64,000 bases of DNA. It comes from Zanthoxylum bungeanum. Lineage: Eukaryota > Streptophyta > Magnoliopsida > Sapindales > Rutaceae. The notes under the pieces were generated by a model. The model worked only from the letters and a program-made list of their open reading frames with translations, was not told where the DNA came from and ran no database searches. Numbering within the stretch: position 1 is the first letter of the stretch; every line of letters begins with the position of its first letter. Shown here piece after piece: positions 1 through 11,266 of this stretch. The position numbers and the translations under genes were made by a program. Where the stretch lies: assembly GCA_019454045.1 (NCBI GenBank), contig SKCR01031868.1:62001-126000 (forward strand), in the 5' to 3' direction.

Positions 1-591
1 GGGGCAAATTTCAAACAATGGCAGAGTAAGATGCTGTTCTACCTGACAACTCTCCAGTTGGCAAAATTCCTCAAAGATCCTCCGGGTCCTGTGGAGGGTG
101 AATCCGAGAAGGCCAAGGAAGAGCGAGAACAGACTTGGATGTCTGGAGACTTCTTATGCAAGAACTACCTTTTGGGTGGTCTTGACAATACCCTGTACAA
201 TGTGTACCAAGGCATGACTTCTGCGAAGATTCTCTGGGAATCTCTCGAGAAGAAGTATAAAACTGAAGATGCCGGACAAAAGAAATTTGTCGTGGGTAGG
301 TTCTTGGACTACAAGATGGTAGATTCAAGGACGGTGATGTCTCAGTTGGGTGAACTGCAATTGATCATTCATGAAATACTGGATGAGGGGATGAAACTCT
401 GTGAGATGTTTCAAGTTGCCGCCATAATTGAAAAGTTGCCTCCATCATGGAAGGACTTCAGGAGCTATCTGAAACACAAAAAGAAGCAGATGAGCCTTGA
501 AGACCTCAGTGTTCGATTGAGAATCGAGGAGGACAACAGGATGTCCGAGAAGGCCAGCTACAAGACTCTGGAGTCTAAGGCCCATCATTGA
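1..591 (+). pseudogene. Copia gag, 5'-partial and frameshifted from pol
   Basis: Frame 1 is open from the first base, so the true start is outside the window. The residues match UBN2/retrotransposon gag: a WxxWxxxxxxYL-like N-terminal region, ILWESLEKKY near 210-270, and a conserved LPPSWKDFRSYL block near 435-470. In an intact element gag, nucleocapsid and protease run in one frame. Here the frame stops at 589-591, and the nucleocapsid basic region and CCHC knuckle ([14 protein letters not shown], about 662-703) continue in the next frame. A single-base indel near 575-590 explains this. It may be an inactivating mutation or, less likely, programmed frameshifting; no slippery heptamer is obvious. 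Confidence 0.8.
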
Positions 592-688
592 AGGTGCAAA
601 GGGTAGCAAAAAGAGAAAGAACAGTGGAGCTGACTCTGGGAACAAGAAGTTCAAGGGAAAATGCTACAACTGTGGAAAGAGCGGTCAT

Positions 689-3600
689 ATGTCAAAGGAC
701 TGCAGGAACAAGAAGTCTCAGGACAAGGGCAAGAAAAAGAAATATGAGGCCCATGTTACTGAAGGCGAGCAGCTGACTGATGATATCTCAGAGATGGAAC
801 TATCAGCAGTGGTAACCGAAGCTAACATAGTTGGGAATCCGAGAGAATGGTGGGTAGACACTGGGGCTACTCGCCATATCTGTGCAGAAAGTAAGATGTT
901 TTCCATGTACCAGAAGGTCGATGGCGGCGATCATCTGACAATGGGAAACTCGTCTACCTCTCAGGTGGTTGGACAAGGCACAGTTGTTCTGAAGATGACA
1001 TCCGGAAAGGAGCTAACATTGAAGAATGTACTGCACGTTCCAGATATTCGGAAGAACTTAGTCTCAGGATCTCTTCTTAGTAAGGCTGGGTTTAAGCTTG
1101 TATTTGTTTCTGACAAGTTTGTAATGACTAAGAATGATATGTATGTAGGAAAAGGATACCTAACTGAGGGCCTTTTCAAGCTAAATGTAATGACTGTTAA
1201 TCGTGCTATTAATAAAGCTAGTTCGTCTGCTTATATTATTGTGTCACAAAATGTATGGCATGGGAGGTTAGGACATGTTAATTATGATACCATGCGTAAA
1301 TTAATTAACATGGACCTCATACCTAAATTTGCAATTGATAGCCAACATAAGTGTGAAGCATGTGTTGAAGCAAAAATACATAGAACATCATTTCATTCTA
1401 TCGAACGCAGTTCTGAACCGCTAGAACTTGTACATACTGATGTATGTGACATGAATATTGTGCAAACAAGAGGCGGTAAAAAGTACTTTGTCACTTTTAT
1501 CGATGACAGCACAAGATTCTGTTATGTGTACTTGTTGAGAAGCAAAGCAGAAGCTATTGAAAGCTTTGTACACTATAAGAGCGAAGTTGAAAATCAACTT
1601 GGCAAGAAAATCAAAAGAATCAGGAGTGATAGAGGTGGTGAATACGTTTCACCGTTCGGTGAATATTGTTCTGTGCACGGAATTATTCACGAAACCACTG
1701 CTCCTTATTCTCCTCAACAGAACGGAATTGCGGAACGCAAAAACCGAACGTTGAAGGAAATGATGAACGCCATGTTGACAAGTTCGGGTTTACCCCAGAA
1801 CTTGTGGGGGGAAGCCTTGCTTTCCGCAAACTACGTTCTGAACAAGCTTCCTCACAGAAGACTAGACAAGACACCATATGAATTGTGGAAAGGTTTCGTA
1901 CCTTCCTACAAATACCTCAAAGTGTGGGGGTGTCTTGCCAAAGTAATGGTTCCTAAACCTAAGAAGGTTAGAATAGGACCTAAAACTGTTGACTGTATAT
2001 TCATTGGATATGCTCACAACAGTAGTGCGTATCGATTCTTGGTGCACAAGTCGGAGATTCCTGACATCAATCCTAATATGATAATTGAGTCAAGGAATGC
2101 GATATTTTTTGAAGAGACGTTTCCTTGTAAGGAAAGACAAATAACTGGGTCTCTCAAAAGAACAATTGATACTGTCAAGGACAGTAATCAAGTTGACCAA
2201 GAATCAGATCAACGTGTAAATGCTGAGACAATCGAGCCTAGACGTAGCAAAAGGGCTAGAACGTCTAAGTCGTTTGGTCCCGATTTTCTAACATACTTGT
2301 TAGAAAATGAGCCTCAAAGTTATAAAGAAGCAGTGACTTCTCCGGAGGCACCTCTTTGGAAAGAGGCTATTAACAGTGAGATTGATTCAATCCTACAGAA
2401 CCATACTTGGGAGTTGGTTGATCTTCCGCCAGGTTGTAAGCCGCTGGGCTACAAATGGATATTCAAAAGGAAGATGAAAACGGATGGATCAATAGATAAG
2501 TATAAGGCAAGACTTGTCATAAAAGGTTATAGACAAAAGGAAGGCCTTGATTACTTTGACACCTATTCACCGGTGACTCGCATCACATCGATAAGAATGC
2601 TCATAGCCATAGCAGCTATATTTGGTCTTGAAATACATCAAATGGATGTAAAGACGGCATTCTTGAATGGTGAATTGGATGAAGAAATTTACATGGAACA
2701 ACCAGAAGGGTTTAGTGTTCCTGGACAAAAACAGAAGGTGTGCAAACTTGTAAAATCCTTGTACGGATTAAAACAAGCACCGAAACAATGGCATGAGAAA
2801 TTTGACAAAGAAATGTTGTCAAATGGGTTTAAAACCAATGAGTGTGATAAGTGTGTGTACACCAAATCAACTCAAAAAGGATATGTCATTGTGTGTCTCT
2901 ATGTAGACGATATGCTGATAATTGGTAGTAATCATGAAATGATTAAGTTTACCAAAAACGTGTTATCCAGCAGATTTGATATGAAAGATATGGGGATAGC
3001 TGATGTGATCCTAGGAATAAAGATTTCTAGGACATCAGACGGATATATATTATCACAGACTCATTATATTGAGAAGATACTCGATAAATATATCAAAGGG
3101 GATCTAAACGTGGCTAGAACCCCTGTAGACCTAACTCTTCATTTATCAAAGAATACTGGTTCAAGCATATCGCAACTAGAGTATTCGAGAATCATCGGAA
3201 GTCTGATGTATCTCACGAATTGCACACGACCCGATATCGCTCAAGCTGTGAATCGGCTTAGCAGATATACGAGTAATCCAGGACACAACCACTGGAAAGC
3301 CATAGTAAGAGTTTTGAGGTATCTGAGAGAAACTTCAAAATATGGGCTACATTACGAGAGATATCCTGCTGTACTAGAGGGTTACAGCGATGCTAACTGG
3401 ATATCTGATACGGTGGATTCCAAATCCACGAGTGGATTTGTTTTCACACTTGGTAATGCGGCCGTGTCATGGAAATCCTCGAGGCAAACATGTATTGCCC
3501 GGTCTACTATGGAATCAGAGTTCATAGCGTTAGACAAAACAGCGGAAGAAGCAGAATGGCTTAGAAACTTCCTGGAGGATATTCCTAGTTGGCCCAAACC

Positions 3601-3850
3601 GGTGCCAGCGATAAGCATACATTGTGACAGCCAATCGGCTATTGGGAGAGCCCAAAATACAATGTATAATGGTAAGTCTCGACACATACGTCGGAGACAT
3701 AATACCATACGTCAACTGCTCTCAAGTGGCATAATAACGATCGATTATGTCAGGTCGAAGGAAAACCTAGCGGATCCACTAACTAAAGGTTTACCTCGAG
3801 AGCAAGTTGAGAAGTCATCGAGGGGAATGGGCTTGAAGCCTATAATCTAA
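689..3850 (+). CDS. Copia pol polyprotein (protease-integrase-RT-RNase H)
   Basis: This 1053-residue open frame processes the element's polyprotein, makes cDNA and inserts it. Visible blocks: aspartic protease DTGA (residues 57-60); GAG-pre-integrase [15 protein letters not shown] zinc site ending CEACVEAK; integrase core with Asp in HTDVCDM, Asp in SDRGGEY and Glu in ERKNRT; reverse transcriptase from about residue 585 with [11 protein letters not shown] and the catalytic YVDD near residue 738; RNase H with [24 protein letters not shown] and a C-terminal [14 protein letters not shown]. The annotated Met is internal to the CCHC knuckle, whose first half lies upstream in the same frame. The coding region therefore really begins further left and joins gag across a one-base shift. 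All catalytic residues I can check are present. Confidence 0.93.
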   Translation: MSKDCRNKKSQDKGKKKKYEAHVTEGEQLTDDISEMELSAVVTEANIVGNPREWWVDTGATRHICAESKMFSMYQKVDGGDHLTMGNSSTSQVVGQGTVVLKMTSGKELTLKNVLHVPDIRKNLVSGSLLSKAGFKLVFVSDKFVMTKNDMYVGKGYLTEGLFKLNVMTVNRAINKASSSAYIIVSQNVWHGRLGHVNYDTMRKLINMDLIPKFAIDSQHKCEACVEAKIHRTSFHSIERSSEPLELVHTDVCDMNIVQTRGGKKYFVTFIDDSTRFCYVYLLRSKAEAIESFVHYKSEVENQLGKKIKRIRSDRGGEYVSPFGEYCSVHGIIHETTAPYSPQQNGIAERKNRTLKEMMNAMLTSSGLPQNLWGEALLSANYVLNKLPHRRLDKTPYELWKGFVPSYKYLKVWGCLAKVMVPKPKKVRIGPKTVDCIFIGYAHNSSAYRFLVHKSEIPDINPNMIIESRNAIFFEETFPCKERQITGSLKRTIDTVKDSNQVDQESDQRVNAETIEPRRSKRARTSKSFGPDFLTYLLENEPQSYKEAVTSPEAPLWKEAINSEIDSILQNHTWELVDLPPGCKPLGYKWIFKRKMKTDGSIDKYKARLVIKGYRQKEGLDYFDTYSPVTRITSIRMLIAIAAIFGLEIHQMDVKTAFLNGELDEEIYMEQPEGFSVPGQKQKVCKLVKSLYGLKQAPKQWHEKFDKEMLSNGFKTNECDKCVYTKSTQKGYVIVCLYVDDMLIIGSNHEMIKFTKNVLSSRFDMKDMGIADVILGIKISRTSDGYILSQTHYIEKILDKYIKGDLNVARTPVDLTLHLSKNTGSSISQLEYSRIIGSLMYLTNCTRPDIAQAVNRLSRYTSNPGHNHWKAIVRVLRYLRETSKYGLHYERYPAVLEGYSDANWISDTVDSKSTSGFVFTLGNAAVSWKSSRQTCIARSTMESEFIALDKTAEEAEWLRNFLEDIPSWPKPVPAISIHCDSQSAIGRAQNTMYNGKSRHIRRRHNTIRQLLSSGIITIDYVRSKENLADPLTKGLPREQVEKSSRGMGLKPII

Positions 3851-4428
3851 GAATTGTCACTGTGGAAACCCAACCTAGTTGACTGGAGATCCCAAGATCT
3901 AGGTTCAAAAGGGACAACAGAAACTTTGTGCAATTCAAAACAAGCACTGAAGAGTTTCGTACTCTTTCCCATTCCGATAATGACGCTGAGTGCTGTCTGT
4001 CATTGGTTAGGATAAGCTAAGGCTTTTAATGATCACTATATTAGGAGATGAGTCCTAATGGGGGTAAAGACAGATTACCTCTTCATAGTAGATCACCTAT
4101 TTCAAGTAAGAAGTGAGGCCGCTTCCATGGGAACCTTTAAAGGCGGGTTACCCTAAAGTGCTTGATGAATCCAGGACCGTTGTTCAGGGCCAAAATGAAC
4201 ACAACCGTAGAACGGGTAAATGGTCGAATTAAAGCTGTGTGTTGGCAATTGTCTTGGTTTACACCAACGGCAGAACAGTTCAAGACTATGGGTCACTGGT
4301 TTGCCAAGTAAATCCGATTGTCATTCACTAGGAAAGGTTCAAGGCGAAAGCTACCTATTTCGATGCAGCTTTAGCTCACGGTATCTCTCTCACGTGTCTG
4401 AATGAATATTTGAAGAATTGTGGGGGAT

Positions 4429-4940
4429 TGTTGTAAATTCTTCAATTTTTCATAAGGGTATATATGTCTTTGTGTATGGCAAAGGGGTGCTAGAGTGGTT
4501 ACAATCCATAGAGGGTTGCAACCCCACCCCAAAGGGTGTCCTATGGCACCCCTCCATGCCTTTATAAGGGGTCATGTACTCCTAATTTAGGGGGTTCGAA
4601 AATATATCCTAAGACACTTTGTTTTTTACTTTTGGTTTTGAGAGAGATCCACCATTATTCCTAGTTCACACACTTGTTAAGGAGTGCTCCTTGAACAAGA
4701 AGATTCCGAGTAATCCTGGGAGAACGTTGGCAAAACGAATCCGTAAAGCACCCGTGACGGAGCCAATAAGTTCTTAAGGACAGAGATCATCTCGACTTGG
4801 ACTATTCTGTGATCTACACTTTCTGGTTTGTTTTAATGGTTTTGTGTTTTTAGAGTTTCATGCATCTAGATCTTCTTTTGTTGTTTTGATCTGTTTGATT
4901 GCAAGTTATATTACTGTTTGATGACACATATATGCTAACA
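4429..4940 (+). repeat. 3' LTR of the first Copia element
   Basis: It begins TGTTGTAA directly after the purine tract and ends TGCTAACA, giving the short inverted termini TGTT/AACA. Length is 512 bp. A TATA-like TTTATAAGG lies at 4561-4569. Bases 4941-4945 (GAACC) would be the right target duplication, but the left copy is outside the window. Confidence 0.82.
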
Positions 4941-5147
4941 GAACCCTACACCACTAAACAACACTTATTTGGTACAGGATTTTAGTCTTCCATACTCATA
5001 ATGACATTCTACGTGCGTAGAGTATTTACGGAAAAATGATCGTGCGAGACCAAACGCTTACAAAGAGCTCCCAAAAGGGACACATGTATCTCATAGTTTA
5101 AAGGTTGCAGAAAAGACCACGTACAAATAATTTATAATGAAACTTAC

Positions 5148-5716
5148 TTAGCGGATGAAATGGTGAAGCGCTTCCCAGGCTGGCGCTGGCGAGCAGCGTA
5201 CAAATCTCCGCCAGGGCAATACTCCATGACCAAGCAAGAGTAATGGGAAGCATCAATGTCAGCGTACAAAGTTGGCAAAAATGGATGATCAAGCATCGTT
5301 AGAATCTCCTTCTCCATGTCAGCTCTGTGTAGCTTCTTTCTTATAGCCAGTGCTTCTCTATCAACCACTTTCATGGCATAAAAGCTGTACTGTGCTGGCA
5401 ACCCCACCATAGGGTTTCTGATTTGACAAAGGTAAACGTTCCCTATGTCTCCGCTTCCGAGCCGGCGGAGGAGCCGAAAATGGTGGAGACCAACTCGACC
5501 TTGGGCTCTTCTGAGCCGAGCCATTGCTTCCCAAGCGACTTGGTTAGCCTTGTGTGGTTTGTAATTAAGACAGGTTTGAAAATGATCAGCTGTTGATGAT
5601 GATGAGCAAAGAGAGATGGAGCTACGGCGGCTGAGGTTGCTGCGGCTTGAGTCCGGAACCGTTATTGAGGAGGAGCTGCTGTCGTTGTCGGATTCATTTG
5701 TTGATGTTGCTGCCAT
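5148..5716 (-). CDS. PID2: PINOID2-like AGC-VIII protein kinase, exon 1 only
   Basis: Plant AGC-VIII kinases of the PINOID group phosphorylate PIN auxin efflux carriers at the plasma membrane. This exon encodes about 189 residues: a Ser-rich N-terminus, the conserved KPHKANQ region, the glycine loop LGSGDIGNVYL (86-96), the ATP lysine in FYAMKV (Lys116), the alphaC glutamate in the MEKEIL segment, and the hinge MEYCPGGDL. The family's single intron falls exactly here: the exon ends RFTISSA plus two bases, followed by a consensus donor GTAAGT (5147-5142). The HRD and DFG catalytic segments belong to exon 2, which is not found. The next 200 bp lead straight into the Copia element at 4940, so exon 2 lies beyond the window or is lost. 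PID2 rather than PID is a judgement from remembered wording. Confidence 0.85.
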
Positions 5717-5796
5717 TGTTGTTGGAGGTGGTGGCCAATGTAGTGAGTGATTTGATGAATTGAGGAGGGATTCTCTCTTTTGCTTTGCTTCAAGGC

Positions 5797-5810
5797 TTTT
5801 TATATATATA
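5797..5810 (-). promoter_or_regulatory. TATA box of the PINOID2-like gene
   Basis: Read on the minus strand this is TATATATATAAAAG, about 80-95 bp upstream of the ATG at 5716. That suits a plant core promoter with a short leader. A pyrimidine/purine-rich leader follows. Confidence 0.55.
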
Positions 5811-5829
5811 CGAGTCTAGAAAGGTTACA

Positions 5830-6104
5830 AAGTGTCAAGTGTGTACTTTTTTTTGCTAATAAAAATGGATTTTGATTATCAATTCATCAATTTTTTTTAT
5901 TAATTATGATGGATAATTATTGAATAAAAATTTATATATGTAATTGAATTTTAATTATGTATTATTATTAAATAAGTGCGAATTTTTTTTTAAAAAATAA
6001 CATAATTTAACTCAACATTGAATCCAAATTAATAAAAAATGATCAAGTCTAAAAATAATCGAAAATCCCACTAAATAAGAGAAAGTGAGTACATATATTT
6101 TAAA
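5830..6104. other. AT-rich upstream intergenic DNA
   Basis: Promoter-distal DNA of the PINOID2-like gene. It is AT-rich with homopolymer runs, and no gene or clear repeat structure is seen before the MITE. Confidence 0.5.
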
Positions 6105-6250
6105 GAGAAGTGATACACATAGTTACACTTTTACTAAAAATAACTACACCATTCTCACTGTATCTACAGTGATCGCTACAGTGATCATTGTAGCTATAGT
6201 GAGAAAAATATAGTTATTTTATGTAAAAGTGTAAATATATCTATCATTTT
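6105..6250. mobile_element. MITE with 11-bp target duplication, Mutator-like
   Basis: A 146-bp hairpin-forming element. The left end runs through GTGATACACATAGTTACAC to CACTTTTAC. The right end is its inverted relative, GTAAAAGTGTAAATATATC through TATCATTTT, with only a few mismatches over about 26 bp. The interior repeats ACAGTGATC and GTGATCATTGT in inverted order. It is flanked by identical 11-mers TATATTTTAAA at 6094-6104 and 6251-6261. A 9-11-bp duplication points to the Mutator superfamily. It has no coding capacity. Confidence 0.82.
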
Positions 6251-6410
6251 TATATTTTAAATATGAGAATTGAGGTGCCATCACTAGTTGACAAAATTTT
6301 TTTAACAATATTTGATACACATTTCGATAGACAGTCAATCATAATAGTATCTATAGATCTTAACAATTTTTTTTTTAAAAAAAACAAAGTTAAAAATGAA
6401 TTGATCGATG

Positions 6411-6580
6411 GAGCAAAGAAAAATGAAAGAGATTATAAAAAGATTAAATGGAGATTAAATCTCTCACAAAATACTTATCAATTATGTTTAAAAATAATTT
6501 TAATTATAAAATATTAATATTTTATGACTGTTTTTAATCTCCATTTAATTCTCTTTTAATCTCTAAATCACTCTTCTGAG
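6411..6580. mobile_element. Second hairpin MITE
   Basis: An inverted repeat of about 170 bp. The left arm contains AGAGATTATAAAAAG then ATTAAATGGAGATTAAA (about 6428-6459). The right arm has the complement, TTTTTAATCTCCATTTAATT then CTCTTTTAATCTCT (about 6530-6568). Weaker matching extends outward to GAGCAAAG and its complement near 6575. The target duplication is not clear. The centre is pure AT. Confidence 0.68.
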
Positions 6581-7160
6581 CAAAAGGTAAAGTAATAAAT
6601 TGATGTGTTCTATAATATTTTTTGACACAGTAGTAACTCAACTGACATAGCCACTAGACTGTGTTTCTGTCAGTAGTGGGTTACAGAGAAGAATGTTCAT
6701 GAATGTAATTTTATTTTCATCGACCAAATTTTCAAATTTCTTATCTCATCTTGTATGAATTAATTAAACCCGACAGTCAAAAAGCACCTGTTCTTTTATG
6801 CTAAAAGGCTTGTAACACCGATTTTGATGATCATTTTCCCAAGAAACAAAATTAATTAACTAATTAATTAATTAGCGACCGGTCTAATTAGAATAATATT
6901 GTCCGTTTTGAGAGTACACACAATGGATTACAAAAACCTAACCTTTCTCAAATTTATTTTTAGAATCTAGGATTTCAAACTCTTAACCAAAAATATCTCA
7001 GGTTAATTAAGAGAATTAAGAATGATAAACTATTTATAAACACAAACATATTCAAATAACGTAGGATATTACATCAAGTCATGACTCAAAATAATGGCTT
7101 AGCGAGGTTAATAATGTTTTTGAATTATAATTGCAGTTTTTGTTATGTAGCTGTAGAAAT
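6581..7160. other. Intergenic AT-rich DNA
   Basis: No gene is recognised. A palindromic TTAATTAA-rich stretch lies near 6850-6875. The phrase around 6985-7030 (AAATATCTCAGGTTAATTAA, then AACTATTTATAAA) resembles 9035-9080, so both may be relics of one old repeat. Confidence 0.4.
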
Positions 7161-7740
7161 TGATGAGCGATCAATATATCTATATTTACCTCCTATTTTA
7201 TCTTGCATTTTGTGGGTTATTTCGAGTCTTTTGAACGTTATTTTGAGTATGTTTTGTCGGTTTAGATGAAATTACGAATAATTAAGCAGAGTGACGAATC
7301 GGCAAATTCAGAGCTAAATCAGGCTACTTTCCATACTTCAAGTTGCGCGTCGAGATGCGGCCATTTGTGTCTTGACGCAGCGCAGTGTAATTTTGAGGCA
7401 GAATGTGAATTTTGTTCCATGTCTTGACGCAAGTTTATGCGCGTCGTGACACCCAATCGAAGCAACCAACATCGCGACGCAGACCTAATTCCTGGCACGT
7501 GAAGATCTCCTACTACTTAAGAATGAAGTCTAATATTATCCCCTATATAAGAATAAGTTTGTCCAAACCCCAGGAGAACATACTTTTGGAGACCACAAGG
7601 CAGAGAACAACACCCAGATCAAGGCAAGAACTGAAGATTCGGGCAGGACTGAAGATTGAAGAAGAAGACCTCAATGTGAGTTCTTTCTATCCTTTATTTC
7701 TTTCAATTATATTTATTGAACATCATGTGTAACTAAATCA
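7161..7740 (+). repeat. Probable solo or truncated Ty3/Gypsy LTR
   Basis: The segment opens TGATGAGCGATCAATATATC, followed by wording such as GCATTTTGTGGGTTATTTC that I associate with Tekay/Del-type Gypsy LTRs. A TATA-like CCTATATAAG follows at about 7541-7550, then a leader-like region (GAGAACATACTTTTGGAGAC). No gag or pol follows. The right end is uncertain: it could be the CATCA at about 7723-7727, or the sequence could continue toward 7890. No target duplication was found. The only open frame inside (7412-7732) resembles no protein I know. Confidence 0.5.
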
Positions 7741-7950
7741 TTAGTTTAGGATTGTAATGGATCTCAATCATAATTATTTAATCTAAACTTGTATTATTTT
7801 TTTTATTCTTTTAGGTCTGTTATTTGATTATTTATTATTCTATGTATTTTATGTATTTTATTATCTGGCCAGCAATACAATATGTACGGTAAATCCTTCG
7901 GAACTTGAAAAATGGAATTTGGGTTTAGTTTTGGGAATAATAGTGTGTGG

Positions 7951-8111
7951 TGTCCCCAATGGGGCGTAGCTTGGTGGTGTAGGGCTCATGATCTGGCCTC
8001 CGGGTCATGGGTTCGAATCTAGATTACATGTTTCTTGTAAGAGTATGAGACAGCTTAAACCCGAGTCGGGTGATTTGGCAGCGAGGTTTCCAACATTTCT
8101 AAAAAAATAAA
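7951..8111 (+). mobile_element. tRNA-derived SINE, full length
   Basis: The 5' part contains Pol III promoter boxes: an A-box-like TAGCTTGGTGGT at 7967-7978 and a perfect B box GGTTCGAATC at 8010-8019. The 3' part (CCCGAGTCGGGTGATTTGGC) ends in an A-rich tail. Flanks 7936-7950 (AATAATAGTGTGTGG) and 8112-8126 (AATAATAGCATGTGA) are imperfect 15-bp target duplications. The tail domain matches a 5'-truncated copy at 60796-60918, defining a family in this genome. Confidence 0.85.
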
Positions 8112-8126
8112 AATAATAGCATGTGA

Positions 8127-9394
8127 TTTCATTCTGTTGAATAGATTTTCGTACATGATATAAATATACCTACAAGACATGCATAACCAATATTAAGACT
8201 CGAACTAATGAATTTGACTTAAATTAATTATCATATAAATATAGGCAATTGATTTAAGTTAAACATGTTTACTTGACAATCGAAAAAGGCATGTATATAA
8301 TTTAATATTTTAGGTTAATAATCCATAATAATAACTCAATTGAATGAAAAATACAATAATTTATTATTTGCGTGTTTATATGAAGTTACAACCTTAAATT
8401 ATTCTCTCGCATAAGGTTTTTCGAATTAGCCAATTTTATGTTATTTAGATTTTCAGTTAGTTAATAGTTAATTGATCAGACTCTTTCAACAAATTATTTA
8501 GTTTTAGTGAAGTATGTTTAGTTTTAGTATTAATAAGTTCTCCTGAAAACGATATTTTTATACTACTTGAGCGATATGTATACTTACGTAACGTGTGAAA
8601 ATAACGATCGGAAACGTAGAGAGTACACGAAGCACCCATGCCCTAATTAAATACAGTTCCACCTCAAAGATAATTAAAACCATGTTGATGTGGCGATGGT
8701 GATCATTTATCTCTAATTTTATAATTTATAGTGTAATTACTCTTTACGACGTTCTTGTCATGCATGTGAACTTGTTAATGTCGCTGGGGCCCTGGATTGG
8801 GTCCATTTTATTTCTTTATTTGCCTGTGGCTTTACACGTGCCAATTCATTTGGTTTGATAAATTTACTATTACTAGAAAGAAACATCTCATAATATTTTA
8901 ATTATGTTCCAAATGTAACCTTCAGTTATATGCAGATTCAAGGTGACCCAACTGGTAGGAGACTACCCAACAAAGATATCGTCCGCGGTTTAAGCCTTGA
9001 AATAGTTTAACTTCGAGTTTTTAGTTCAAATATCTCATGCTAATTAAATATTGTCAACTACTTATAAATACATTTTCAGGATCCCGTATTATATTATATT
9101 TGTGTGATGTGCGACTCGTGTTATTAGAGACAAATATGATATATACCAAATGTAAAAAATAAAATTAATTAATATCATATATTTAATTATAATTGTCAAG
9201 ACAATGTAATTTCTTTAATAGTCTCACGAATTAACAAATATGACTTCTAATTTATTCCATTTTATAATTTTTTATCGATGGAGAATATATCTCTTAATAC
9301 AAGTATAGATTTAACTAGCTTATAAATATTTTTATAGTTAACTTAATATAATTCATTACTCTTGAACTTCTAATAAATAAATGAGAATTAATGA
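8127..9394. other. Intergenic AT-rich DNA without recognised gene
   Basis: No convincing coding sequence. A non-AT island near 8940-9020 (AAGGTGACCCAACTGG, then CGTCCGCGG) may be a worn repeat, but no termini or promoter boxes can be assigned. Confidence 0.4.
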
Positions 9395-9680
9395 AGAATA
9401 TGAAAAATTAAATATTAATAATTCATTTGAAATAAATAAATATTTAATTAACAAACTTTCAATAATTAATAATCTAAAAAAACGAAGAGTTTGGAAGAGT
9501 TGAGAAAATGAAAGGTTTGAGATTAAAGAATATGAAAAGTTGAAAAATTAATAACTTATTTAAAACAATATTATTTAATTAACGTATTTTAATAATTAAT
9601 AATTTTGGAAAACAAAAAGTTTGGAGGGAAAATGTGAAGAGTTATATATTAATAATTCATTTTAAATATTAATAATTCAT
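9395..9680. repeat. Diverged tandem repeat, about 132-bp unit
   Basis: The block GAATATGAAAAATTAAA followed by TTAATAATTCATTT, TATTTAATTAAC and GAGTTTGGA recurs at about 9397 and 9528, and partly after 9630. The unit is about 132 bp, present in just over two copies, AT-rich and non-coding. Confidence 0.6.
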
Positions 9681-9699
9681 ACGTGGACAGCCTAAAAAA

Positions 9700-11266
9700 T
9701 AAATACGACTATATATAAAATCTAAAAAATAAACTATATCTCAGATTTTATATAGAATAGTATTACTCAAATAAAATATTGCAATTCTATCCTTTTTTCT
9801 CTTCATTCCTTTCATTGCTCCATTTTTCTATGCAAGATCTTATCATTTTCACTTTTGGTTACATTTCCAGGCAGCAGACCCAGCAAAATTTTCTGCTCTG
9901 CAGTGACAAATATATAGGAAGACTCACTCCTCCATCACCTGCCCCATACATTCTTCTCCCCATTCCCACAAGCAAATCAATCAAAGAAAGAAAATGACCA
10001 ATTACATAGCTCATATTTTGACAAACGGCATGAATTTTACATTTTCCGCAGGTCTGAGTAAGGTCCTGATATACGCAATCTTATTTATGTTTTTTTCCAT
10101 ATAGATTGTTTATGGAGTTCAAACTAGTATTCAAGCGAGTAACAAATTAACGCTTTCTCATCACGCTGGACAAATCGACAAGTGAATTGCAAAGTACACT
10201 GAGCAAAACATGGCCGGCCTGACAACCCCACAAACACTATATATATATACAAATTTATTTTTTAATCCTAAAGGTCAATGGAGAAACTTTCATTTCAAAG
10301 CATAAATTTCAGTGAAAGAGGACAAAAAACCCAAAAAGGGATATGGATTCATATACTGAGGAACTGCATCTCATCTTCTTTCCTCTTCTTTTATATAGCA
10401 ATTGTCTCAGACATATTATCATGGGCAGCTCCATTTTATGCTATATGTTACTTTGAACTTTGAATAATTAATGCTTAATTTTAATTAAAATCCTCAATCC
10501 ATGTGACCTATCTAAATAATTAACTTTAAACAAAAGTTTGAAATGTGCCCAGCAATTGATATTACAGATAATCAATCACAATATACAAGAATAAAAGAAA
10601 TGGGGATGGGATAAAAGCTTAGATTACAACAAATCCCTATTCCATCCTAAAAGAAATGTGTATGAAAACAATCCAGTTAAATTTTAAAATTTTCATCTTT
10701 GATCCCTAACCCTAATAGAAAAAGTCCCCGAAAATCTCCGTTCCTGTGGGATTCGATCCCTAAGCCCTAGTAATAAAACCAAACAAAGAGTCCTTATCCC
10801 ATCCTGGTGAAAAAGCTGAAAACATAAATGGACAATATGATGTTGGAGTTTCCTCTACTACTCCTAGAGAAGATGAAGATCATGTGTAATAGTAGAGCAA
10901 GTCTAAGCAAATGTAAATGTCACATTTGTTGCTTCACTTTTCTCTAAAGGAGCAGCCCATATATCAACATTATATCCTAGATACATGTCAACAGAATTGC
11001 CTTGAAAGAAATTTCCAAGCTCACTCAAGGTCTAGCCTCTTTCTCCTTGATGAGAATGTACAAAATTTAACTATACTAAAACTTCTCCGCTTGTTTATAT
11101 ACTTAGCTACAAAGTACCAGACCCCCTACATGTTAAGTCCTGACTGCAGACATGACAGTGGATGCCCCAATCACATCTCAGCTTGCCCTGCTCCTAAGAG
11201 TCCTTGTATATTCACATTATGTACAACAGGAGTAAAAGTCTGCTTCCCTGTGGCTCAGCCTCTAAG
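9700..11266. other. 3' flank of Raf-like kinase gene and intergenic DNA
   Basis: This stretch follows the kinase stop codon (minus strand) and should include its 3' UTR near 10900-11266. The long plus-strand open frame over 10917-11546 is antisense to the kinase's last exon and has no protein-like features. Nothing else is recognised. Confidence 0.45.

Larger units (their letters stand above)
1..4940 (+). mobile_element. Ty1/Copia LTR retrotransposon, 5' end outside window
   Basis: The Copia domain order is visible: gag (UBN2-like), zinc knuckle, DTGA protease, integrase, reverse transcriptase with YVDD, RNase H, then a 3' LTR. The 5' LTR and primer-binding site lie left of the window, so the target duplication cannot be checked. 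Between the pol stop (3850) and the LTR (4429) is about 580 bp of non-coding DNA. A purine tract, GTGGGGGAT, abuts the LTR as expected for a polypurine primer. Pol is one long uninterrupted frame, so the insertion looks fairly young. Domain wording resembles the Tork/TNT1 branch, but the lineage is tentative. The element lies just downstream of the donor of a minus-strand kinase exon, so it is probably inside that gene's intron or truncates the gene. Confidence 0.93.

Noticed and set aside
6263..6517. 84-codon open frame rich in Lys/Asn/Ile
   Set aside because: Pure AT bias and overlap with a hairpin MITE.
7961..8030. tRNA gene
   Set aside because: A and B boxes are present, but the sequence continues into a SINE tail with poly-A and target duplications, and no cloverleaf closes.
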